Of a stretch of DNA of 64,000 bases, positions 54,313-64,000 are shown one piece after another. The stretch is taken from the NCBI GenBank assembly GCA_003184365.1, contig NKYR01000004.1:186001-250000 (forward strand), in the 5' to 3' direction. Within the stretch, counting starts at the first letter, position 1. Each line of letters opens with the position of its first letter. Source of the stretch: Evernia prunastri. Lineage: Eukaryota > Ascomycota > Lecanoromycetes > Lecanorales > Parmeliaceae. The position numbers and the translations under genes were made by a program. Below the pieces are notes generated by a model. That model was not told the DNA's origin. It worked only from the letters and a program-made list of their open reading frames with translations, and did no database searches.

Positions 54313-57300
54313 ATGAAGCGCTCCTCATCTACTTCGGAAGGCAATGGCGGTACAAATATCCTCCCAATACCACCAGCACTCGAATTCCCTTTCCCCCGAG
54401 ACAGCACCGAATCATCCCACGCCCCATCCAAGGCGCCTTCGGACATAGCCCATCATGCTTCAGTCCCCAGCCGAAATCCGCTCGTCGGCACTGGGGCACC
54501 GGCGCCATCCAAAGCACCAGCGACACCAAGTCTTGAGAGAGCGCCCCAAGCACCTCGTCCACAGACAAAGAGGACGTTTAAATCTGAACGCCCCCTACCG
54601 TCACAGAGGACATCGACCTTTTTGAGGCCGCGAAGGAATTATACTGGGCACGTGCCTACGCTTCTGAACACTGCTGCTGGTGGCCACTCGTCCGAGGATG
54701 GCTCCTCATCTTCCGACGAAGAGTCAGGAATGAAGCTGGCTTCAGCGCAGTCGAACCTCAGCGGTCGATCGCCTAGCGCTAGGGGACATGCCGGAAGTGT
54801 GCCTGAAGCGGACGTGAATGGCAGACGAAGATCAAGTGGAGGGCAATTTGGAAAGTTCTCCGTGGGGAATGAGAAGTACAAGACGAAGGGGAAGGTTTCG
54901 AAAAGAGACGGACGCTTGAACATCAGTGTCAACGAGACCAACAACCATGGTTATTTGGCGCACGCACTTGGCGCAACTCTGCAACATCAGTTCAAGCGGC
55001 CCTCTGATGATAACGATCCAGAGCTGGAGCGGACCCTGTCGCCATTGCACGCAGAGGATAGCGCCAGACGGCCAGATTTAGTAGCGAGGCTGTCTGCCCT
55101 TTCTGCGAGTCCGTCATTGGACCAATACACCTCCAGGCCACCGTTGAATATTGTAATCATGGTGATTGGAAGTAGAGGAGACATCCAACCTTTCCTGAAG
55201 CTGGGCAAGCTGTTGAAAGAGGATCACGGACATCGTGTACGAATAGCAACCCATCCAGCATTCAGGAAGTTCGTAGAACAAGATTCGGGCTTGGGTGAGT
55301 TAAGAAAACCGGCAGACTAAACGCTATGATAGCTAACGAAATTATGAAGAATTCTTTGACGCGGGAGGTGACCCGACACAGCTCATGGCGTTTATGGTCA
55401 AGAACCCCGGCTTGATGCCCTCCGTGTCTACGGTAAGAGCAGGGGAGATCGGGCGAAGGCGAGATGCAATGTTTGAGATGTTCCAAGGGTTTTGGAGAGC
55501 ATGCATTAACGCGACAGACGATGAGACCGTTCCATCCAACCTCAAAATGATGGGCGACAAGCATCCGTTCGTTGCCGATGCCATCATCGCCAATCCACCA
55601 TCTTTCGCACACGTCCATTGCGCAGAACGGCTGGGGATTCCACTACATCTAATGTTTACATTTCCTTACAGTCCTACTCAGCAGTTCCCGCATCCATTAG
55701 CGAACATCAAGAAGAGTAACGTTGATACTAATTACACTAATTTCATGTCATATCCGCTGGTCGAGATGATGTACGTCAAATTTGGGATATATCTAAAACA
55801 AGCGACTGCTGACGGTATACTAGGACATGGCAGGGACTAGGAGATCTAGTCAATCGCTTTCGAGTGAAGACACTCGGGCTCGAGCCAGTCTCTACCCTCT
55901 GGGCGCCCGGGCAGCTGTTCCGACTCAAAGTACCATACACGTACCTCTGGTCACCCGGTCTAATACCAAAGCCAGCAGATTGGGGCCCAGAAATTGACAT
56001 TGCTGGCTTCGTCTTCCTCGATCTCGCATCTTCCTTCAAGCCGCCAGAAACACTGGCGAAATTCTTGGATGCCGGCGAACCTCCTGTCTACATCGGCTTC
56101 GGTAGTATCGTTGTCGATGATCCTGATAGATTTACCTCTCTTATATTTGAGGCAGTCGAAAAAGCTGGTGTCCGCGCGCTTGTGAGCAAAGGATGGGGAG
56201 GGTTAGGTGATGAAGGCAACACACCGGACAATATCTACATGCTCGAGAACACACCACATGACTGGCTCTTCCCCCATGTCAGTGCAGTGGTACATCATGG
56301 GGGTGCTGGGACAACAGCCATTGGCCTGAAATGTGGCACGCCTACAATGATCGTACCTTTCTTTGGGGATCAGCCATTCTGGGGTGCGATGGTTGCAAGA
56401 GCGGGTGCCGGTGCTCACGAGGCCATTCCCTACAAGAAGCTTTCGGCCGATGCGCTTGCTGAAGGAATTAAGCAATGTCTAACCCCAGAAGCAAAAGAAG
56501 CTGCAGGAAAGATTGCAAAGTCAATTGCGGAGGAGGGCGACGGGGCTAAGAACGCTGTCGATTCTTTCCACCGTCACCTTCCAATGAGAGGCGATCACTC
56601 AATGCGTTGCTCCATTCTCCCGGACCATGTCGCCGTTTGGACACTGAAACGCTCAAATCTGAAGCTGTCGGCACTCGCAGCAGAACTTTTGATTGAGAAA
56701 AAGAAAGTTCAGTGGAAGGACCTGAGGCTGTGCCGGCACTACGAATGGAATGACTTCGAAGGGCCCGGTGAACCTGTTACGGGAGCTGGTGCGGCTCTTG
56801 CAAATTCTGCTGGCGGCATTGCTAAAGGCATTGGTGGAATGCCTGTCAGGTGGGCAAAAAGCATACGGAAGAAAGAAAAAAGGGAGCAAAGGCAGAAAGA
56901 GCGGAGAGAGTCTCAAAGTCAACGAAGAGGTAGTAATATTAAGCCTGATCCACAACCTAACGGGCGTGCATATGAGATGAAAGGAAAGGAAGACAAGGAT
57001 GGCGGAAGTGACGGCAATCTGCCCCATGGAGGACAACAGGGCGTCGAAAGCCACCTTCCAGAACCACACACTCTTCCAGGCCGAGCACATGACGAAGTGG
57101 AGAAGCTTGGAAAAGACCAAAATGGCGGGCTGGCCAAGCCAGTAATGAACGATGCCCCCATTGCTGATGATACTTTATCTTCTGACGTCGGATCAGAAGG
57201 ATCCGACGAGCACCCAGCGCAAGATTTGGCTCAAGACCTTGCAAAAGACACCGAACGTGGGTTTGCCAAAACCGGTGAGGCACTGGCGAAGGTCCCGATG

Positions 57301-58185
57301 GATCTCTCACTCGCGATCGCGCAAGGGTTTCACAACGCTCCGCGTCTGTATGGTGATGATACCGTCCGTACTCCTCCACGTATATCAGGCTTCCATTCAG
57401 GCCTCCGCGCCGCTGGCTCTGAGTTCACATTTGGCGTCTATGACGGTGTTACGGGTCTGGTCTTACAACCATATCATGGCGCTCGTGAAAATGGTGCGCT
57501 AGGCTTCGTCCAAGGGATAGGCAAAGGTATCGGTGGTTTCGTACTCAAAGATTTGGCTGCGATTTTTGGACCTTTCGGCTACACGCTCAAGGGGGTTCAT
57601 AAGGAGATAATCAAGAACAAGAATCGGCAACCGACGGCGTTCATTCGCAAGGCTCGGATGATCCAAGGAGAGAAGGACGCTGAGGCTCTCGAGGGCAAGG
57701 CCAAGCAACAGGATTTGATCAAGATCGATGCCGCATGGCGTATCGTATCCGAGATCCGAAAGGAGGATGAAGCGCAGAGAGAGGAGGGTCTGAAGGGACG
57801 GGTAGCCCTGTTGAAAGAGAAGAGAAAGATGGGCAAGCACGGCACATACGAAACTTTGAGCCAGGCGAAGAAAGCGCTGGAAGCGAAACGAGAAGATCGC
57901 CGGGAGAGAGAAAGCGTGGCCGTTGCGAGGAGCAGCGGGGAGGAGAGAAGAGGGAGCAAGATGCTCAAGAAGAAAGGAAGTATGTTCCTGCCCGGGACCA
58001 CGAAGCGCGCGGACTCGAAGAAGAGAGAGTCCGCGGACGGGAAGGCGAAAGGTGCAGACCGGGAAATCAAGAAAGAGGTGCTGGATTTGGGCAATGGGAA
58101 GGTCTCGATGGATAACGACGGCGTGGGGAAGAGAGAGGGCGGGGAAGCGGGTTTGACGAAGGGGATGGTGGGTGGGGTTGCTTAG
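54313..58185 (+). CDS. Sterol-glucosyltransferase-like GT1 enzyme with a VPS13-C-like tail, 1254 aa
   Basis: Exons 54313-55294, 55350-55770 and 55824-58185 fit in phase (3765 nt). Residues 1-275 are disordered. The GT28-type N-domain starts at PLNIVIMVIGSRGDIQPFLK (~277) and the UDP-sugar-binding C-domain has VYIGFGSIVVDDP and VHHGGAGTTAIGLKCGTP. RGDIQPF and HHGGAGTT are hallmarks of Atg26/UGT80-type sterol 3-beta-glucosyltransferases. The PH and GRAM domains of Atg26 are absent. Residues ~955-1065 (GVYDGVTGLVLQPYHGARENGALGFVQGIGKGIGGF) resemble the C-terminal domain of VPS13/ATG2 lipid-transfer proteins. A Lys/Glu-rich coiled tail follows. It probably glucosylates a sterol or lipid at a membrane contact. 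Confidence 0.92.
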
Positions 58186-59250
58186 AGGGGGGGCTGGCTT
58201 GGTGGTAGATTGAGTCTTATCATGGATGGGAAAGTAGCATAATGATACCCTTTTGTGTTTTCGCAGAGTCCAAATGCATACTATTGTTGTCGTTGTCTAT
58301 GGAGAGAGAACTCATGGCCGGAGAGTTCATAGCCGGATAACCTACACTTCTTCGATGAGTTCTCCATCTCCAACTACCCAACAACCGTACCTTACCTCCA
58401 ACCACGGTCTTCGGTACGCCAAGGCAGTGCGCTTTGAAATATATACCCCTGGGTAGGTCGTCTATTTTACTCCACTCTAGAACAATGGAGTTACCTACCT
58501 ACATACCTAGCTACCCCCCCCCCCCCCCCCCTCTCTCTCTCTCTCTCTCTGTGGCGAAGGGCGTGGTTCAAAGCACGATTCCGGAAGGGATGGCCGGGAT
58601 AGCGTTTGCGGCGCTGACGGGGCAGAGCGCGGCGGATGATGTCAACGCTTTGACTGCCGTGAGGATAGCGGGACCGGCGTCTGTTCAGATTTCTTGAATG
58701 GAGGGTGCTCGCTTGGCTTGGGAGGCGGATTTGATGTTGCCTAGGTTCAAGGGTATATTTGTGTCAATGTTCGGCGCTAGTAAAAAGTCCAAGCGTTCAT
58801 ATCGAGCGGTGCGTTTACAACATACAATGCATGTCCGAAGACAAGCCATTCTCCTTTGTCTCTCTCTGTCCTCGTCTGCAAATATTACAAGATGCTGCTT
58901 CCTGCATATGTACGTGCAGCAATGGCCTGTCGCTGTAGCAATGCGCTTTCCAGGCTGCAAGGTCATCGAACGGCTGTACACACTCGCATAGAACCATCTT
59001 GACGGATATGGAGCCCGTTGCTTCACCAGATCATAATGATGATGCTGGTGATGTCTTGGATGGTCTTTGGATCGATCCTGGCGCAATAGCTTGCTCCGTT
59101 CAAAGTGTGTAGAGTCATCAGGAAGCAATGCGGAAGTCCAAGTTGATTGAGGCCCATATTGCCTTCTTTAATGTACTTTTTCCGGTCACAAGTCTGCAAA
59201 GCCAATTCAATCATACAAAAACCTGCATCCTTGATGAAGTGTTCTTGGCG
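58186..59250. other. Convergent 3' region
   Basis: Between the glycosyltransferase and lipase genes. No coding signal apart from short frames. It contains the poly-C/(CT)n tract listed separately. Confidence 0.4.
58514..58550. repeat. Poly-C followed by (CT)n microsatellite
   Basis: About 17 C residues directly followed by about ten CT units. Confidence 0.95.
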
Positions 59251-61198
59251 TTACCCTCCATTGGCAACGGGCCAAACAGGGATACTAGCCGCAACAAATC
59301 CTTTGTGCATCTCATTGCTTGTAGCAGCAACATTTCCGTTCAACCCAACTCCATCCACGCTGGCTCTCTTTTGCTTAGGGGCACAGCCTCTCCCAGCCCT
59401 GCATTGTAGGTCCTCCGTTCCCGGTGCCATATGCATCCAAACTTCCTTTTCTCCATCTAGACCTCCAAATTTTCTCAGCCTTCGGCGTAGTTTTGGAGTA
59501 ACTCGGGCCCGAGCCTCATGAGGTACTTTCAAGCGGACTGCCATCCATTTCTCATCAGGCTTATGTTCGGTAGGAAGCTCGCTAACACAGGGCAATTCAA
59601 GCAGCTTCTCGTTTTCCAGACAGCGATGGAACGGCGCGATAGGGGTGGGCATGACGTGGTCTAAGAACTCGAGCGAAGCGTTGATATTCAGGTCAATCGC
59701 CCGGCGGGGGTCGATTGTCTGTTTCAAAGCCACCGAGGCGATATGGGGGTAAAGGGTGGAGAAGTCCGACTGTGAAATATGTACAGTGCCTCGGACGGTC
59801 AAAAGCCATGCCAATGATCCATGCATCTTTGCCTCGTCACAGACCCGAGTGGCAGCACTAAAATTGTCGCTCCAGTACATGAACGCTTCCGAGTTGATAC
59901 CAAGAAGTGGCGCATCGATGCGATGCCGCGGTTGAGACTCCGGTGGATTAAGGGCAATGCCCCATATGTCGTACATGATCCCTTGACCAACCCATTGGAA
60001 GCGATCAGCATGACGAAGAATCTCCACCGTTGTAGCTGCTCCGAAAGAATGGCCAATCATGGTGACTTGGGTCATGTTGACCCTTCCCTTCCAAGAGTCC
60101 CAGTCCACACCATCGAGCCCACGGGACGACGCTCCAACTCCTTCGGCATTTCGTAGATTTCGCTCGGCAACCGTAGCCCCTTTCCCTGCTGAAATAGCCT
60201 TGACAATGTCGTACGCCTCTTCAGTCTCAGCAAGACGCATCTCGATTTGGGCAGACCGAAGTTCCCTGTCCACACCCTGTTCATTGCTCGGTCTGGTATC
60301 AAATGGGTTTTGTTTTGGAAATATGAAATCGACAACGTCCCAGTGGTGCTTCGTTTCCTTTTCCCAGTGATCAACATGACCACTGGCCTCCCTCTCTTTC
60401 CGGCTGCCTTCTCCTTCTGATGGATGATTGATGAAAGATCGTGCTCCACTACCATCTCTGTGCTCCACCGCGCAGACTACAAATCCATAGCTTGCAAATT
60501 CTCCGCAAACGCTGCTGTATGCTGTTCTCGAGCCACCCATGCCGTGACTGAACATGACCAACGGAAAGGTTGGCTCCTCTGGCTGACCTTTTGGGACCTC
60601 GCCTTTTTCGTTCTTGACTTTGAATCCACCCTCAGTGGCATTCTTCTCCGGCGGCCAGTGTTTCGCAAGCTGTGCATTTCTGAACGCCGGTAGTTTGGTA
60701 AACCACGTAGTTACGAAAAACCACATTACCATGAGCCATTGCGGTAATCCAGAAAAAACAGCGTACCCTTTGGACATTTCTGTCCTAGGATGAGGAAGCC
60801 AGACTTCTCTTGACCAGTGTTTATGACCTCCCGGATCTTTGCCATTTCCCGAACCTATGGCAGAGGGGTAATAGAGGGAGATGAGGACGGTCTCAAGCTG
60901 CAGTAGATGTCGGCCGTGGCGCGTGATGTGGGAGAAGGGACGAGGTGACGCTGCGGGAACTTCGATGTCCATGAAACCGACCTGGGGAAGTCCTAAGTAA
61001 GCCTTAGCTGTTTAGGGAGTGTCCATGTATACGCACGCTGTAGGGGCCGGAGTACTTTGGAAGAGTGCCATGGAAAGGTACTTTGTCACGTAGGCTTTGC
61101 GGAGGTCGAGACTTTGGGCTTTGGGAGGGCGGAACGTTATGAGGTCCGACCCATGAGCTGTTGTCGTGCTTGCCAGATATCCACCGTGAGAATGGCAT
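59251..61198 (-). CDS. PAF-acetylhydrolase-like phospholipase, 630 aa
   Basis: Exons 61198-61037 and 60981-59251 fit in phase (55-bp intron). They restore KYSGPYSVGFMDIEVPA, the usual N-terminal sequence of group VIII-like PAF-AH. It then reads FPLVMFSHGMGGSRTAYSSVCGEFASYGFVVCAVEHRDGSG (oxyanion region) and MTQVTMIGHSFGAATTVE (GxSxG nucleophile, Ser). GTVHISQSDFSTLYP carries the expected His. The hydrophobic stretch LPQWLMVMWFFVTTWF may associate with membranes. Such enzymes hydrolyse short sn-2 acyl groups of phospholipids; the natural fungal substrate is unclear. Insertions after the core make it larger than the ~400-residue animal enzymes. Confidence 0.92.
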
Positions 61199-61878
61199 GT
61201 TGGCGGTCTCGAGAATGACTAGGCCTGTAGGTCCCAAGAAGCGCAGTGCAGCGGCTGACCATGAAGTTGTAGTAAGGTAAATGTAGGCCGTCCATAGCGG
61301 TCAACAGCGTGATGTCATTTCTTGCGGGCTGTACACTCGGATGCAGAAAGGAAGGGGAGATGATGAGGCATATTGGATTCAACGACTGTTAATATAATTG
61401 ACACTGAACCCCTAGCAAATGCCGGAGCGCAACGCAAGTAGAGTACAGCAAATGATGATACTCGTAGCAGGATCAACGTCAGCGACTTCGGATGTAACTA
61501 CTGTCCGGAATCCGGAAGCAAGCGGTATGGGTTTCATGATTAAAATTTGCATCAAAGCCATTGGGAATCGGAAGTGATTCCGGCGGCATTCCAATTTGCC
61601 ATCGGTTGAGTTGAGCGGTACATAAAATAGATTGTAATTGTACCGGAGTCTGAAGCCTGGATACCATGTTGATCGAGAAAGCAAATTTAAAGCGCTACTC
61701 TACTACTCTACCGCTACCGTACAATGACGCTAGTCCATTGAATAGATGGTGGAGTGAGAAAAGATGAGCTTCTCTTTCGACTTCATCTGCTCCTCTGGCT
61801 TGTACTGATAGATATCAATGTGTATGCCTAATTGACTTCATCATCAGTTTTCTTGCATGCATTCATTCACACTTTTAT
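61199..61878. other. Intergenic region before the PAF-AH-like gene
   Basis: No coding signal. Holds the upstream region of the lipase gene and the 3' end of the transporter. Confidence 0.4.
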
Positions 61879-63679
61879 CTATCTAGACCTAGATCTATTG
61901 GCTTCAACGGCAGCCCTTTCGTCCGTAGTCATCTCGCTCTCCGCTTTTCTAATTCGAACGAATCCCATCATGACGATCAGAGCCAACGCTGAGCAGGAGA
62001 ATTGGTACCAGAACACTGATTGGTAACTCCGCTTGAGACCCACAGCCATCGTCCCAGTCTGAATTACGTCCGCGAAAGCGAGGAGAAACGCAATACCCAG
62101 ATATAAAAGACTGTTGATCAGTGCTCCTGCAAGCCCTTGGCGGCTTTGTGATAGACTGGTCGTGAGAAATACGTTAGTGACGTTGTAGATGATATCGATC
62201 CCCATTGTAGCGAATATCATAGCAGGAAACACAAAGGCCCAATAATTGGCGCCTTCCGGCGCCAAGGCGAAAAGAAGAGAGTTTCCAACCCATGCGCCTC
62301 CTCCAACGAGCATCAGCACCGTGCCAGGCAGTAGATGCAAAATAGCGCCTCCAACAATGGAGATCATACAGCCTCCGGCACACATGGGTACATACCATGC
62401 TGCCACCTGTAAGGGAGAAGCTCCCATGATGTTCTGCATATAGAGTGTAGCATAAAGAAGGAAGATCCCCAGCACACCGTCCGAAAGGAACAAAGCCACA
62501 AATAGAGCTGGGAGATATGGCACTTTGAAAAGATCGAAAGGTAGTAGCGGGTTTGCGGCCACCCATCCTTCGACGTAGAAGGAGATCCCAAGGAGCAAGG
62601 CACCCACAATGAGCGTGACGTAGATGTATGGGGTCCTCCACCCATCTGGCGCATGAGAAGCGTCAGTAATAGCGAATATTACCAGAATCAGACCTGATGC
62701 AATGAAGGCGGAGCCAAGCCAGTCCATCTGGACGCCCATAGCCTTCCGCTCTTCCATGTCGTTTGGTATTGCGAATATTGCGGCCACGATAGTGGTGGAG
62801 ACCAATATGGCTCCTATCCAAAAGTACCATCCGAATTGCAGGAAACTACCAGTCGCGCCAGCGATAAAGATACCAATAAAGAACCCCAATGGAGCGGCGC
62901 CACCGTAAATACTGAAAATTAGATTCTTTCGGGGTCCGGGTCTGTACGTGCTTCCGATCAACATCACGCCTGATGGAAGAAAAGCAGCTGGGCCTAGCCC
63001 TTGAAGCGCTCGGCAGAAATCCAGCATCAAATTATTTTGAGCGAAACCCGAAATGATAGACCAGATTGTGAACCATACCAAGCCAAAGAGGTAGACTGGG
63101 TATCCACCGTACATATCTGCCAAACGGCCAAAGGGGAGGAAGAACGCGGCGGAGACCAGAGCGAAGGCACTCGCAGGCCATACGGCAGAAGATTGCTGTA
63201 TGGAGAGGTCCTTGATCAAGGTTGGCAGGATGACATTGAATCCCGAGAGGAAATACTCCCACTTGTTGTTAATTATCTCCCTTGGAGAGTCGAACTTGTA
63301 CAAAACACACCGATATGAACTGCGAGGCTATGACCGAGTAGCAGAAGGCCAGCTCGGCTCCAAATGACTTGAATTTTGCGGGTCTTTCCCTTCCCAGACG
63401 CTCGATCCGTGTTTGCTCTGATTCAGGTGCTTCTTCATCGCCTGGTGCTACGGTCTCTGCACTCTTGCTATGCGGCACGCGTTGTGGGGCATCTGCAGGC
63501 TGTACGTATGGGTCTCCTTTCTCGATCTCGTCCCCAACATCCATGTCCTTGGTGACCTGATCCGCATTTGTCCTCAATGTAGGCTCGTAGATGTCTTTCT
63601 CCTGCTCAATATCTGGGTAGTCGTGGATCTGATCTGCATAGGTTGTTGGCCCATCCATCCCCTGCTCATGTCCAGACAT
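61879..63679 (-). CDS. Major facilitator transporter, DHA-type multidrug/toxin exporter, 583 aa
   Basis: Exons 63679-63311 and 63261-61879 join over a 49-bp intron at FIS|WEYFLSGFNVILPTL. The N-terminal ~105 residues are acidic and cytosolic. Then about 12-14 helices follow, with SSAVWPASAFALVSAAFFLPFGRLADMYGGYPV carrying the GxLADxxG motif A. GPRKNLIFSIYGGAAPLGFFIG (motif C-like) and GVQMDWLGSAFIASGLILVIF also fit a drug:H+ antiporter. Proteins of this type export mycotoxins or drugs. There is no biosynthetic cluster beside it, so the substrate is unknown. The intron border could shift by two codons. Confidence 0.93.
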
Positions 63680-64000
63680 GTCTTTAGACTCCAGCTCTCC
63701 TCATAGCTCGACAACGAAAGACGAGTATGAACCATGGGTGGCTCTGCCGGGGGAAGGAGGTATGTGTGCTGCAGGAGGGTAGGACGGCCAGAAGGCCTAC
63801 TAGTGGCCCATCGGTGGGGCCCCATGACTATTACTTGTGTGTCAGTAGACATATAGGGCAGAGTGGCGAACTTAGGGAAGTGTGAAGCGATGTCGCACTC
63901 GCACAAAGCAAATTTGCGTTGGCCGTGAAGTTAAAAGATACAAAATATATTACCTCGGTACCTTGCATGGATATTTCCCGATTCGCTTACCTAATAAGAA
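63680..64000. other. Window end, promoter region of the transporter gene
   Basis: No coding signal seen. Confidence 0.4.

Noticed and set aside
1..64000. tRNA or rRNA genes
   Set aside because: GGTTCGA-like T-loop matches (for example near 7311, 22314, 26080 and 28328) have no partner acceptor stem or D arm.

Overview
The window is nuclear DNA of a filamentous ascomycete (Pezizomycotina). Genes have one to four exons. Most introns are 45-130 bp with GT..AG ends and CTAAC-like branch sites. The gene content is fungal: the conidiation regulator wetA, a Zn2Cys6 activator, a HET-type relic, a squalene-hopene cyclase relic, and PAF-acetylhydrolase-like, DHA-type MFS and sterol-glucosyltransferase-like proteins. 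The class within Pezizomycotina cannot be fixed from sequence alone. Splice sites were placed by hand and checked for phase, so they are inferences.

Layout. 1-10 kb is sparse and decayed: the 3' exon of a cut-off gene, a 378-residue secreted Cys-rich protein, a HET-type relic, a fungal membrane-protein gene broken by apparent frameshifts, and two short unidentified remnants. 10.2-14.8 kb is a compact housekeeping block: RACK1 with a U24/snR24-type box C/D snoRNA in intron 2, an MGR3-like TPR protein, and an SRAP/HMCES-like protein. Order and orientation match the yeast neighbours YMR116C-YMR115W-YMR114C. 16.6-19.4 kb is a fusion of isochorismatase-like, AlkB and GST-C domains. 20.4-21.6 kb is satellite-like: a 14-bp minisatellite, a long polypurine tract and an (AAAAG)n array. 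22.1-25 kb holds three small genes: TFB5, a PPxY-bearing membrane protein and a 119-residue membrane protein.

25-46 kb is again loose and rich in relics: a foldback element, a truncated and frameshifted squalene-hopene cyclase, a GPI-type surface protein, an F-box-like gene with an in-frame stop, a damaged secreted-protein gene, a divergent SDR/Zn2Cys6 pair, and a C2H2 array gene with an in-frame stop. 47-64 kb is intact and gene-dense: ERV25, a BTB protein, SDH5/SDHAF2, wetA with AbaA-type sites upstream, a 1254-residue glycosyltransferase with a VPS13-C-like tail, a PAF-acetylhydrolase-like lipase and an MFS exporter.

I see no CRISPR array, rRNA, confident tRNA, complete transposon or coherent biosynthetic cluster. 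The strongest non-obvious signals are the intronic snoRNA with the three-gene synteny block, the three-domain fusion whose first domain lacks its cysteine nucleophile, and a run of genes broken by single in-frame stops that C-to-T changes would explain.
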